64,000 nucleotides of DNA from Schistocerca nitens. Lineage: Eukaryota > Arthropoda > Insecta > Orthoptera > Acrididae. The translations under genes and the position numbers were made by a program. Positions 11,397-22,833 of this stretch are shown piece after piece (the first letter of the stretch is position 1; every line of letters starts with the position of its first letter). Below the pieces are notes generated by a model. It was not told the DNA's origin, ran no database searches, and worked only from the letters and a program-made list of their open reading frames with translations. Location of the stretch: NCBI RefSeq assembly GCF_023898315.1, contig NC_064615.1, forward strand, positions 736,853,450-736,917,449, written 5' to 3'.

Positions 11397-12818
11397 CACT
11401 CCCGGAAATTGAAATAAGAACACCGTGAATTCATTGTCCCAGGAAGGGGAAACTTTATTGACACATTCCTGGGGTCAGATAAATCACATGATCACACTGA
11501 CAGAACCACAGGCACATAGACACAGGCAACAGAGCATGCACAATGTCGGCACTAGTACAGTGTATATCCACCTTTCGCAGCAATGCAGGCTGCTATTCTC
11601 CCATGGAGACGATCATAGAGATGCTGGATGTAGTCCTGTGGAACGGCTTGCCATGCCATTTCCCCCTGGCGCCTCAGTTGGACCAGCGTTCGTGCTGGAC
11701 GTGCAGACCGCGTGAGACGACGCTTCATCCAGTCCCAAACATGCTCAATGGGGGACAGATCCGGAGATCTTGCTGGCCAGGGTAGTTGACTTACACCTTC
11801 TAGAGCACGTTGGGTGGCACGGGATACATGCGGACGTGCATTGTCCTGTTGGAACAGCAAGTTCCCTTGCCGGTCTAGGAATGGTAGAACGATGGGTTCG
11901 ATGACGGTTTGGATGTACCGTGCACTATTCAGTGTCCCCTCGACGATCACCAGTGGTGTACGGCCAGTGTAGGAGATCGCTCCCCACACCATGATGCCGG
12001 GTGTTGGCCCTGTGTGCCTCGGTCGTATGCAGTCCTGATTGTGGCGCTCACCTGCACGGCGCCAAACACGCATACGACCATCATTGGCACCAAGGCAGAA
12101 GCGACTCTCATCGCTGAAGACGACACGTCTCCATTCGTCCCTCCATTCACGCCTGTCGCGACACCACTGGAGGCGGGCTGCACGATGTTGGGGCGTGAGC
12201 GGAAGACGGCCTAACGGTGTGCGGGACCGTAGCCCAGCTTCATGGAGACGGTTGCGAATGGTCCTCGCCGATACCCCAGGAGCAACAGTGTCCCTAATTT
12301 GCTGGGAAGTGGTGGTGCGGTCCCCTACGGCACTGCGTAGGATCCTACGGTCTTGGCGTGCATTCGTGCGTCGCTGCGGTCCGGTCCCAGGTCGACGGGC
12401 ACGTGCACCTTCCGCCGACCACTGGTGACAACATCGATGTACTGTGGAGACCTCACGCCCCACGTGTTGAGCAATTCGGCGGTACGTCCACCCGGCCTCC
12501 CGCATGCCCACTATACGCCCTCGCTCAAAGTCCGTCAACTGCACATACGGTGCACGTCCACGCTGTCGCGGCATGCTACCGGTGTTAAAGACTGCGATGG
12601 AGCTCCGTATGCCACGGCAAACTGGCTGACACTGACGGCGGCGGTGCACAAATGCTGCGCAGCTAGCGCCATTCGACGGCCAACACCGCGGTTCCTGGTG
12701 TGTCCGCTGTGCCGTGCGTGTGATCATTGCTTGTACAGCCCTCTCGCAGTGTCCGGAGCAAGTATGGTGGGTCTGACACACCGGTGTCAATGTGTTCTTT
12801 TTTCCATTTCCAGGAGTG
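11397..12818 (-). mobile_element. Complete Tc1-like transposon with intact transposase
   Basis: The element is 1422 bp between TA dinucleotides (11395-11396 and 12819-12820). The left end CACTCCCGGAAATTGAAATA and the right end, read inverted as CACTCCTGGAAATGGAAAAA, form terminal inverted repeats of about 27 bp with a few mismatches. The minus strand carries an uninterrupted transposase gene (11552-12574). It sits in the intron between the third and fourth esterase exons, antisense to the host gene. A deletion derivative is 0.7 kb downstream at 13528-14051. Confidence 0.95.
11552..12574 (-). CDS. Tc1-like transposase, intact (340 aa)
   Basis: It cuts and pastes the element that surrounds it, acting on the terminal inverted repeats with TA target choice. 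I chose the start at 12574 (MPRQRGRAPYVQL) because that N-terminus fits the family length. The frame stays open 72 codons further upstream, but that part reaches to about 12790, close to the terminal repeat, and looks like untranslated leader. Residues 1-110 hold a paired-type helix-turn-helix region (LTDFERGRIVGMREAGWTYR, then RRIAQHVGRE). The catalytic blocks are VVFSDESRF (first Asp), LLFQQDNARPHVS (second Asp) and SPDLSPIEHVWDW (Glu). By direct count 32 residues separate the second Asp from the Glu, against 34 in classical Tc1. No stop or frameshift is present, and the length equals that of active relatives. Confidence 0.95.
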   Translation of the reverse strand: MPRQRGRAPYVQLTDFERGRIVGMREAGWTYRRIAQHVGREVSTVHRCCHQWSAEGARARRPGTGPQRRTNARQDRRILRSAVGDRTTTSQQIRDTVAPGVSARTIRNRLHEAGLRSRTPLGRLPLTPQHRAARLQWCRDRREWRDEWRRVVFSDESRFCLGANDGRMRVWRRAGERHNQDCIRPRHTGPTPGIMVWGAISYTGRTPLVIVEGTLNSARYIQTVIEPIVLPFLDRQGNLLFQQDNARPHVSRATQRALEGVSQLPWPARSPDLSPIEHVWDWMKRRLTRSARPARTLVQLRRQGEMAWQAVPQDYIQHLYDRLHGRIAACIAAKGGYTLY

Positions 12819-13219
12819 TATGTTTCATCTATGAAGTGGAATTCACTGTGAACTAAACACTATCAATTGTTTTCTGCGTGCAAGACCTAGACCAACATAC
12901 GGTCTGAGTACAAATGTTACAATAGGAAACTATGTTTCTTATATTTTTCATACAGTCATAGAAAAATTGTAATAGCACTTTTCGTTATTGGATAGTTAAA
13001 ACAATAGAAAATCGTTTTGTATAGCTCTGGTTCCAAGTTTCACTGTAAAATACGTAACTCACGAAAGTTATGTCCGTTGTACCAGTGTTTTTGTTTGTTA
13101 TTTTATGTAATATCATTGGGAATAAAGTGTTTATTCGCTTATTTCATACTCTTACTAAAAAATGATATTTTGACTGGATCCAGGTTTATTATTTTCATAT
13201 TTTTAATTATAATTTTCAG

Positions 13220-13349
13220 TTAGATTCTCATATGTTTTTCGTGGAGGGAGCTGACGCTGTCGTAAGGAATATGGCTAACTATTCTTCAGAGCCTGTATAC
13301 TACTATGTATTTACTTACAACGACGGACCATTCAACCGATATCCTGAAG
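13220..13349 (+). CDS. Carboxylesterase, fourth exon in window
   Basis: The acceptor TTTTCAG ends at 13219 and the donor GTAAGT starts at 13350. It enters in phase 0 and encodes 43 residues (LDSHMFFVEGADAVVRNMAN, then YSSEPVYYYVFTYNDGPFNR). It leaves one base for the next codon. PVYYYVFTYNDGP is the insect-esterase strand usually seen as PVY-Y-F-YDG, which precedes the His block. NYSS is a possible glycosylation sequon. Confidence 0.92.
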
Positions 13350-13527
13350 GTAAGTCTTATTACGAACAGACTACGTGAATGTTTCTATGGAATGCAGGTC
13401 TCCTTAAGAAAAGAAATAGACATATTAGAAATTCTCATACAAACAATATAGTACGTCAAATGTACTAATGAAAAGTGTAGAGTACGATCAAATATGAAAA
13501 AAAATGCACTGTATTTCCTATAATATA

Positions 13528-14051
13528 CACTCCTGGAAATTGAAATAAGAACACCGTGAATTCATTGTCCCAGGAAGGGGAAACTTTATTGACACATTCC
13601 TGGGGTCAGATACATCACATGATCACACTGACAGAACCACAGGCACATAGACACAGGCAACAGAGCATGCACAATGTCGGCACTAGTACAGTGTATATCC
13701 ACCTTTCGCAGCAATGCAGGCTGCTATTCTCCCATGGAGACGATCGTAGAGATGCTGGATGTAGTCCTGTGGAACGGCTTGCCATGCCATTTCCACCTGG
13801 CGCCTCAGTTGGACCAGCGTTCGTGCCGGACGTGCAGACCGCGTGAGACGACGCTTCATCCAGTCCCAAACATGCTCAATGGGGGACAGATCCGGAGATC
13901 TTGCTGGCCAGGGTAGTTGACTTACACCTTCTAGAGCACGTTGGGTGGCACGGGATACGTGCGGACGTGCATTGTCCTGTTGGAACAGGAGCAAGTATGG
14001 TGGGTCTGACACACCGGTGTCAATGTGTTCTTTTTTCCATTTCCAGGAGTG
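13528..14051 (-). mobile_element. Internally deleted derivative of the 11397-12818 Tc1-like element
   Basis: The copy is 524 bp, flanked by TA at 13526-13527 and 14052-14053, with both terminal repeats kept. It matches 11397-11857 followed directly by 12756-12818 of the complete copy. One 898-bp deletion accounts exactly for the size difference (1422 - 898 = 524). I counted only about six substitutions over the shared sequence. It keeps the C-terminal transposase codons, including the second Asp and the Glu, but no start or DNA-binding domain. It is a non-autonomous substrate and lies in the next esterase intron. Confidence 0.95.
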
Positions 14052-15351
14052 TATATCCCCAACAGTGTGTTTAAATTCCATTTTAGATCTTATGCATATA
14101 AACGATTAACCTACGGCAAGTGAATGTGTAAGGGTAAAATAGTACAGGAATTATTAAACCAAATGAAGTTTACTTAGTAAACTGACATTTGAAAAGCAGC
14201 AGTAACTGTGTGGTTTCATTTTCGACCAACGTTTATATGATTGAAAGGCGTGTGTGGTTTCATTATCCATCAGCGTTTGCTTGTTTGAAAGGCGTGAAGA
14301 GATTGCAGAGAATAACCAAAATTGTCATATTAGCTGAACAAGACTTTTCATACAAACAGAACAAGTCTACAGAGAATGGACTGCATATTTCTTAGAGTTA
14401 ACTAATATCTGAATATTTATCTCGTCATCGAAGACTGATTTGGTCAATAGGTTCAATGAAAGATGTTCTAATGAAAGAGGTGACGGATGTCTCATTTTTT
14501 TGAAATTTTAGAGAACGTTCCACTCTTCAAGCAGATACTTAAATTAATTTTACAGAAAATCGAAAGCAGGAAAATATGGCTACTTAATAAATGTGAAAAG
14601 ACACATTTATAAGATATAGTACCTATTTTTAAAATTTTCATCTACTGTTTTATCATCCAGGCAGTCCAGAATACCAACGATGGTTAGGGTAAACAGAACT
14701 CATACTAGTTCTCTGCTCCCTAGATCGGCGTAAGTTTTAAACGGGAGCAGATGGAGGATAACACTGGGATGTAACTGGAACATCAAGAAGGGCATAAAAC
14801 TTCATTCCATATTTTACTGTCTCCAGTGTCCATAACAGAATACATTACTTTAACCACCAATAAATAATTTTAGAGATGTAGAATTACAAACATATGTAGA
14901 TACTCATTGCAAGATTTCGTTCCACTAATCTGTATCTCAAAACGTTTAGATCGTCAGCTGACTGGAAATCGGTTGATCTGTCGTCAAGTGAAATAAATGC
15001 TTACTTATTTTACTTGTACCGCTGGAAAATTCATGTACGCAAATTAAGTTCGTAGCTCCGTGATTAAGAACAGTTCGGTGCAAACAGAACAGTCCCCACA
15101 TGAAATTAAAAGACAAAAGTATTTTATCACTCGATAATCCATAACCAAGTATGTTAAATAATGTAACAAAAACGAACTATTAAAATGATTTATGATGTCT
15201 AGTAACAAAGAGTTTATCTGTCTGCACTTCGTATCTTTGATCCAGGTGTCCGCTTTTATCGTCGATAACAGGTAACTCTTCAGATAAATTCTACTGTTAT
15301 GCTCTTGCGATATCATAGAGGACAAACAGACTCGATGCTGTTCAGTATGAG

Positions 15352-15832
15352 TTGGTTGTGATTAAAGTGTAGCTACTCACGGAGGTGTGGACTGTAATTA
15401 TTATGGTATAACAGCGAAACATGTTAGATATGCGAATGCGTTAATGCGGAAAAAAATTAGTTACGATTCTGGCCACCAGGTGCAAATGTGTCACTGTACA
15501 TTTTTTGTATGACGTTATAACGTCCACGCTGTCATTTCACAATCCATAACGGTTAATGATGAAATCAACATTATGCCTTTCTCGCTTATTTGACCTTCTC
15601 TGCCAAGTCCCGTTCCCAATCCATTACTTATGGAAGCATTTCTGTATGTCTTTCTTGTGTTCATAGCGACAGATTTTCACCTGTTGAACAAAATAGGAAC
15701 TAACGGTTTTTTTCAGCGTAAATTGATTCCATCACATTAACTCATTCGCATATATACCAAGATTCGGTGACACACGATAATTATAGCCCACACTGGATCT
15801 TCCTGAGTAATAGCACTTTAATTACAACCACG
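15352..15832. mobile_element. MITE with about 100-bp terminal inverted repeats
   Basis: The left end (from GGTTGTGATTAAAGTG, near 15354) and the right end (to CACTTTAATTACAACCAC, near 15831) are inverted imperfect copies over about 100 bp. Both include an inner block GCGAATG-GTTAATG. There is no coding sequence between them. The right terminus matches the right end of the coding element at 17172-18671 (shared blocks around TAATTA-AGCCCAC-CT). The MITE is therefore likely a non-autonomous relative of it. Confidence 0.8.
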
Positions 15833-15835
15833 CAG

Positions 15836-16052
15836 TACCAAGCAAGGCGGTGCAGCAGTCAAAAATTGGAGGCATCCTGGCAAACAGGGATTCAAATCCC
15901 AGCCCAGCCTATCCGATTTAGGTTACCCTTCGTTTCCGTATACACCAGGATGGATCGTCTGAAAGCGCACGGTCGATTTTGTACCCACGCTTTCCCATTC
16001 CACCTCTGGTCACCTCGTCTTCAATGGGACTATAAAGCATAGTCTTGCTTCT
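15836..16052 (+). repeat. tRNA-derived SINE relic (type C, long 3' body)
   Basis: It has a head with a B box GGATTCAAATCCC near 15888 and a degenerate A-box region GGCGGTGCAGCAG near 15845. A body beginning ATCCGATTTAGGTTACCC follows. The body wording is the same type as the copy at 50207. It starts right after the MITE's right end. Confidence 0.6.
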
Positions 16053-16640
16053 TTCTTCTGCTGCAGAGTAAAGACAAGAGAGAAGCCAAATAAAACAACA
16101 GTAAACAATGTCAGCCATAGTCTCTCATACTATGAATTACATCAAAGTTCATTGTTAGTCTTTCTTTTGCTAACTATACGATGCCTTTCCAAGTTATGAC
16201 TATAAATGTACGACGTTAATGATCATGTTCTCGAACTCCTCATCCCAAAAAACAGTAGCTGTGTTACTCCTTGAGTTTGTATTCTTACTATTTCCACCTC
16301 AGCGTTGTATATCTTCATATACCTCAATTTTATCTCTTTATCCTATGCTCGTGAATGTAACACAACATGCGCTGATTATTGATGCACAATCTAATAATCA
16401 CTTATATATAGATTTATCGCTATGAGGCTTTCGCAAGAATTGTATAATTAACTTTCTTATGGTGGTTCCCTGTTATAATACATAAATTTGATCATGATGT
16501 TATTGCGTGCGGAATTTCGTACTGAGAACTCCTAGTTATTGTAATCAACAGAAACGAAATACCAAATGCTCCTTACATTTGTTACGTTAATATAAGAACA
16601 AAATAGCTATTTTAGATTTATGTTTTATCTTATCTTCCAG

Positions 16641-16761
16641 GCGTGGGCCATGCTATCGACATAGCATATATGTTCCTTTCATTCTGGCTTGATCCCACAT
16701 CTGACGGGGCTATTCTCCGAGACCAGATGACTGCAATGTGGACTAACTTCGCTAAGTACGA
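16641..16761 (+). CDS. Carboxylesterase, fifth exon in window (catalytic His)
   Basis: The acceptor TCTTCCAG ends at 16640 and the donor GTAAGT starts at 16762. With the base from the previous exon it opens as GVGHAIDIAYMF. This aligns with the family block GV-HADEL-YLF, whose His is the third member of the catalytic triad. FLSFWLDPTSDGAILRDQMT and AMWTNFAKYE follow; the last part is the usual W-NFA-TG-P segment near the C-terminus. It leaves two bases for the next codon. Confidence 0.93.
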
Positions 16762-17171
16762 GTAAGTACTATTTTCTTCACTCTGCCTTAGGCTCATACA
16801 GTACAATAAATATGACTTTCGGAAACTATACGAAAAATCAGCGCATGCTAGAATTACATAATTTTGAAACCATCTCACAACCATCAAACAAGAAGACTCC
16901 AAAAGAACACAAACACCGCATTCTACAGTACTGGCATAATTTTTGGACCTAATATTTAAGCATACCCCCTCCTAGCATGAGCTACGCGACACTAGTGATG
17001 AGCGAATGTGTGGTTGCCTTCAACAGCGTGTCAGTCTTATTCATAACTCTCTTTCAGACATATTACAGGGCGTCCAGCTACTAATAAACACGGGTGCACT
17101 GTTTGCGTAATGGTCCCCATCACGTTTCAGTCACATTGTTCGAGACTAATCGGGTCTTAGGCAGCGAGCGG

Positions 17172-18671
17172 CTGAAGTTAAATTGCAGCTATTGACAGAT
17201 GTAAGGTGCGGTCTATAAGTAGCGAATGGCAGGAAAATTTGGTAGATTTACGCTGAAAAATACTAGTGCTAATTCTGGTTACCAGGCAAAAATCTAGTGG
17301 TGTGAATGTAAGAAAGACGTATAGAATTGTTTCCATACGTAACGGATTAGGAAAGCTTCGTGAACAGAACAGATCAAACAAATAAGAAAGCCGTAATGTT
17401 GATTTTATTATTATCCTCCATTTGCACAATCTGTGGAATCTGAGCACTGGAGACGTCGACGGGATGCTGCATCGGTAAAATGATGAGATCAACAGATGCT
17501 CGCAGCAGTTCCGGTGGAATCTGAGCAACGTATTCCTGTATACTGGCATTAAGGTCAGCTGGAGACCGAAAGTGCTCCCGGTAAACGCGTTCTTTTAGAT
17601 ACCCCCAAAGCAGAGAGTCTCATGGATTTAGACCATACGATCTTGCAGGCCACGCGTCTGGGAAACCTGTTGAGGTAACATGTTCGTGGAACGTTGCAGT
17701 AAGCAGATCTTTCACTGGACGTGTGGCGTGATGTGTTGTCCCATCTTGCGCGAAAACAGTGGTCTCCACATTTTTGCCCTTTTGCGAAGCGGGAATGATA
17801 TGCTGTACAAGGCGGTCTCGATAATGTGCAGTCGGCAGGGTAGACGTGACAGCCCTCTGGGTATATTCTCTTCAAAGAAGAGCAGACCGATAATTAAGGT
17901 GTTTGAGAACTCCCACATCACACAGTCAGGTACGGCGAGTGCAATGGCTATTCGTGCACAACACGCTGTTTAACATTACCTCGAATTCGGCAGGTCTGTG
18001 TATTTACTGCACCCTGCACTGTGAAATGTGGCTCGTTGATCCATAGAATATTGCCTAGCCACACGTCATCAGCCTCGATCCACGCCAGAAATCGAAGATT
18101 CAGAATATTGCTGCAGATCTTGAGTTTCAGTTGCTGCATCGTCTGGATCTTATGCTGGTACCAGAGTAATACAGACTGCAGAACTTTCCTTACTATTGAT
18201 CTTGGGATGGACAATTCTCATGAGACTCCACGAGCACTAGCACTACCAAGGGCGCCTTCCTCTTCCAGCTGCCACATCAAGCTCGCCAGTGCTTTCGAAT
18301 TTCATTCTCGTCTTCTTTAAACCATTTAATGATATCGGGCCCCTCCCCAAACCTTTCAGTCGGCGGTAATCTCTCAATTCAGCGCAATAATTTCTGCCGT
18401 TCACAGAAAACAATTTCACTAATAGTGTACGGTCTATCTTCTCGATAGCCAACTCACGTTATGGCTTGTCAAATGACAGCGTGTATATCGTACCGTCACA
18501 CAGTTTTCAGCGCCAGATTAGCACCTGGTGACCAAAATTAGAAACAATTTTTCTGAAGCGTTACTCGGATACACATTAACGCATTTGCATGTCTACCAAG
18601 TTTCGATGCCATACGGTAATTACAGCCCACGCTGCACCTCCTTCAGTAACTACGCTTGAATTACAACCATC
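17172..18671 (-). mobile_element. Decayed Tc1/mariner-superfamily element with long terminal repeats
   Basis: The minus strand carries broken transposase blocks. WIEADDVWLGNILWINEPHF is the first catalytic Asp/Glu region near 18080-18020. GAVNTQTCRI follows it, then a VWCGF-like and IIGLLFFEENIPRG block near 17880. MGQHITPHVQ lies near 17740, and a WPARSYGLNPWD-like block near 17640 is followed by GYLKERVY. These are the block order of IS630/Tc1/mariner transposases, spread over several frames. The ends at about 17172-17330 and 18460-18671 are inverted relatives of one another and of the 15352-15832 MITE. It lies in the last esterase intron and is inactive. Confidence 0.75.
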
Positions 18672-19102
18672 CTGTGCAGCGAACATAGACATGAAGGAAG
18701 CAACCAGTTCTATTAGCTTCACGACTGCACATATCAGTCCATTGGACTGATTTATATGATTTATATTGAGTCACGTAAAGCACTTCGTTTACACAGACTA
18801 CATTCCGAATGTACAGACTTTTCATCAATGTTCATGGAAGCCTCTGAAAATTTCCATCCCAGCTGCGTGTCACTGAAAGGATACGGTAGACCATTATCCT
18901 CAAATGCATGCATGTCTACAGTCAAGATGTGTATATTTTAAATACTTACGAGTATTATTAATATCTGATCAGACAAATTTGTAAAATGTGTTTTCATTAA
19001 TATCTTAGAAACGTAAAATTTTCTGGCGCATGTGTATATGAATTTTTCGCTTGTTCTGGTGTAAAAATTTGTGGACGCTTGCTGATGATGCTGATGTGTA
19101 CG

Positions 19103-19860
19103 GTAATGTGTCGAAGTTGACTTAGACAAAATTCTTAGTTGGTTTGGTGAATGGGAGCTAGCTCTAAATGTAGAAAAATATAAGTTAATGCTGATGAATA
19201 AGAAAAATAAAACCATAATGTTTGGGTACAACATTAGTGGGGCCCTGCTTGACAGAGTCACGTTATTCAATTATTTTTGCGTAACACTGCAAAGTGATAT
19301 GAAATGAAACGAACATGTGAAGATTGTGGTTGGAAAGGCAAATGGCCGACTTCGATTTATTGCGACAATTTTAGGAAAGTGTGGTTTATCCGTAAAAGAG
19401 ACATCATGTATGACGCTGGTGCGACCTATTGCTCTAGTATTTGGGATTTGTACCACGTCGTATTAAAGGAAGACATCGAAGCAGTTGAGAGGCTGGCTGC
19501 TAGATTTGTTACTGATGGGTCCTACCAACACGCAAGAGTTACGGAGATGCCTTGGGCACGCAAATGGGACCCCTGGATGGAAGGCGATGTTTCTTTTCGA
19601 GGAACACTATTGAGAAAATTCAGAGAACCGGCTTTTGTAGCTGGCTGCAGAACTATTCTGTTTGCCTCCAACATATATTGCTCGTAACAACCTTGAAGAT
19701 AAGATACGAAAAATTAGATCGTACGAAGGCCAATACACAGTCGTTTTTCCTTGTTCTATTTGCGAGTGGAACACGAAAGGAAATGACTAGTAGTGGTAAG
19801 GGGTACCCCTGCCATGCGCCGTAGGATGGATTGCGGAGTATCGATGTAGATGTAAATGTG
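19103..19860 (+). mobile_element. 5'-truncated CR1-type LINE relic
   Basis: The plus strand has the C-terminal end of a reverse-transcriptase ORF in a decayed form: WFGEWELALNVEKYKLM near 19140, then NEHVKIVVGKANGRLRF near 19305-19360, VERLAARFVTDGSYQHARVT near 19480-19540, and an LPPTYIARNNLEDKIRKIRS block near 19665-19725. These match in order the tail of the longer LINE at 25080-29125. It ends in CGGAGTATCGATGTAGATGT, the same GATGTA-type 3' end. Stops and frameshifts show it is dead. Confidence 0.85.
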
Positions 19861-19944
19861 ACAAACTTTTCGGTATCGATTGTAAACGTCTTCTTGTACA
19901 CCTGTTTCCAATACAATTTATAAATGTTATTGCTTTTGTTCCAG

Positions 19945-20101
19945 TAATCCGACTCCAGAACTGAACTCAATGCTGACACAAAAATGGGAGGCGTACAACG
20001 AATCGCTGCCTTTCTACATGGAACTAACATCTCCTCTGAAGCCAGGAATGAGGTTATATGAGCCCTACATGAACTTCTGGCACAGTTTACTGCCATACTA
20101 A
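19945..20101 (+). CDS. Carboxylesterase, last coding exon with stop codon
   Basis: The acceptor CCAG ends at 19944. The first base completes an Asp codon, and 51 residues follow (NPTPELNSMLTQKWEAYNES, LPFYMELTSPLKPGMRLYEP, YMNFWHSLLPY) to TAA at 20099-20101. W-PY and a Y-hydrophobic-x-L-x-M run, then a tail with RMRFWD-like spacing (MNFWHSLLPY), are usual for the C-terminus of insect esterases. The protein ends without a hydrophobic GPI-type tail. The 3' untranslated region runs to about 20290. Confidence 0.93.
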
Positions 20102-20270
20102 ACGCAACAACTGGAATGTAACTTTTGTGATGCTTTACTGATTCTAAAGTGGTCAACGTTGATATCTTCCAAATGCTGCGCTGTCGTGTACGTGTTTGAC
20201 TCATAATCCTCAATGTACCGCTTCATTTTATTAACATTAAATCATTATCAACATCTATACAAATGTCGGT

Positions 20271-20276
20271 AATAAA
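20271..20276 (+). promoter_or_regulatory. Polyadenylation signal of the carboxylesterase
   Basis: AATAAA lies 170 bases after the esterase stop codon, the first canonical signal in that stretch. An ATTAAA is also present about 35 bases earlier. Confidence 0.7.
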
Positions 20277-20289
20277 GACCTACATTTAC

Positions 20290-22833
20290 TTTTCAACTGC
20301 TTACTTGATGCTAAACCTATTAATACAATATTCGCTGTAAGACGTACACAAAATGTACAGGAAAAATTAATTCATTAAATATATTCGTGTATGATTCGTC
20401 CAACAGCATAATAATTATTTCAGTGACTTAAAAGTAGATATGTTTGTAGAAACGTAAGTTCTCACATATGTACATGTTCACAAGAATCTTTAACGCAACG
20501 AGAATTCATGCATTCACATTTACTTGGTCAGGGTCAGACACGCGCGAACTGCATTCGACTTCTTAGATATGTAAAGAGTATCATGAGATTTTAAGGATGA
20601 TTTATTATTTCTTTTCTCATTCTATAGTATGTTCCAACACCTAATAATAAGATGAATTACGAACTTTTACCGCTCTTTGAAGGCAGTATCAGCTGCTGGT
20701 CCACTCATCCAGTAGGGGGCAATCCGTACAAGTACATAAGAAATAGCAGAAAGCGTTAAAAGGAACACTAAAAGGCAACAACCTCCGTAGCTATGAGAAA
20801 AATATTATTTTTGTAGACATCAAATGGAGCATCTGTAAATTACTAAACGAACTTCAGAAATATTCATAATAGCGTTTATAATTGCTCCATAACACGCAAT
20901 GTGACGGAAATTTCTTTCTCACAAAATTTATTTTGAAGAACCAGGCACGATTTTCCTGTTTTCACCCATAAAATGACAAAACTTCTCGATTTAGAAAATA
21001 GAAACTGGAATAAATTTAACGACTTGAGTTTTTCGCAGTTTCGTCATATAATCCTCAACTTATTCGCTGAAGAGCCGAAGAAACAGGTACGATTGTTGAA
21101 ACGTGAAAGAAACAGAACTCCATAGAAGCATACGTCTTGGCAGGATTGAGTTCTTGTTTCATTAGATCATCAGTACATTAGTTTCACTGTAATTTACACA
21201 TCGTCTCACTTTGAAATCTTACCTAAGGTACCTCACTGAGTGTGTGACCAATAATAGTAATTTACACGGTAAAAGAACGATATAGTTTTGTAAACATGTT
21301 CCAGTATCGAGCAATACTATAAATGTGGCTAAGGAAACTGTCTCAAATGGTTAGATCCGTAAAATGTATATTCTGATTTAAGAGCTTACAAGTCATTTTT
21401 TAGTTATTATAGCCTAACTGGTGTAACACATAGCCCTACCTCTCCAACTGCAGCCTATTGGCTTCTTTTTCCAGAATATTTCTCGCCAGTAACTGTCAGT
21501 TTTTCAGGATTAACCAAACGTATCACAATTGAAATGTACACCTACGTTGATCATCTGCTTCATTTTGTATTTGAATTTTATTCTGAGGATTTCAAAGAAC
21601 CAACAGTTAGTTAGTTATTAGTTTCATGTTTCATATATCTTTTGCATGATAAATCATAATGATGAGGAATGAGTAATTTTATATTAGCATCAATTTTTTA
21701 AATATGCTTCCATGCTGATAATTTATTAGTTTCTTTTTATTTTTGAATTAAAGACAGACATATGCTAGCCAATAATACTACACATCATCATTTACGCATT
21801 ACAGTAATAAATAGTCTTCTGTGGAATAGGAGAAACGTTTCAGTTTGGTTTAAAATTTCAATTTTTTATGACTGTGTAAGTGATCAAAACTTTTGTTTGC
21901 AGCGTTGTGAACCCCTATTCATGCTACGACAATGTGGAGTAATGAATGTCTTTTTTTTCGTTCTGGTGGTGTAGTTCTCTACATCATTGTTGCTGTTGAA
22001 GTACAGTGGAATGTTTACAACAAACTTCATGAGAGAATAACTGTACTGAGAACCAGACTAATTGCTACTCACATACCGAGCAACAGGCAGATATGAGGAA
22101 AAGTGTTCGCGTATGCTTTCACCAAAAGACTTCTTCAGAATGGAAGCAAAGCGTTGATACAATCATAAACACAAAAGAGCGCTGTCTCTGGCTGTTGCAG
22201 CCAGAATTTTTTTTTTCAAGAAGAAGGAAGTGTGAACAATAAATTATTATCGGTGGGAGGAATTTAAGGCAGAACATACAGCACCAACAATCAGCACCAT
22301 CACATAGCCATGCATTGTGTGGGGATGGGACAGTTGATACAGCATGGCTCGGATGTTGGAGCGTTTCGAAAAAAGCAGGAAAGGCTAATAATAAACGGTG
22401 CAACCATAATTAATATATACGAAAGAAAATATTATTTGAAGGGCTCCATGTAAGAGTGAAATGCGATTCTTTTAAAACTTTAGATTATGATTGGATCGAT
22501 AAGTGCAGCCGTAAACGACGCAATCTGGCGTGTTTGATAAAATAACTACGTCTCCACACAACAAAGGCACCAGATGCTCTTGAGGATACGACCACAAAAG
22601 CCAATAGATATCCCCGGCAGTCGAAACTGGGCACAGACATTTCAGAGGGACATCACAGGGAAGTACCACCCTGGTGACCTATGTAAGTATAAATGAGTTG
22701 TGGGGCAAAGTGGGCACGAGGGCATGTTGTAAGAGCGGGTGGCTTACATTCAGGGTCATTAACCTATTGTTCTGCTGAATGGATTATGACTCCCTGGGGA
22801 TATCTGTCCTTCTGAGAAATCTCCCCTCTCAAA
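20290..22833. other. Intergenic sequence, no recognised features
   Basis: AT-rich sequence downstream of the esterase. I found no SINE, no transposase block and no exon-like frame with splice sites on either strand. Confidence 0.5.

Noticed and set aside
12039-12856. Long plus-strand frames at 12039-12428 and 12353-12856
   Set aside because: They are antisense shadows of the GC-rich transposase at 11552-12574 and its leader, without motifs or splice context.
13683-14081. 132-codon minus frame with transposase motifs as a gene
   Set aside because: It is the C-terminal remnant in the 524-bp deletion derivative; its upstream codons come from intron sequence outside the element.
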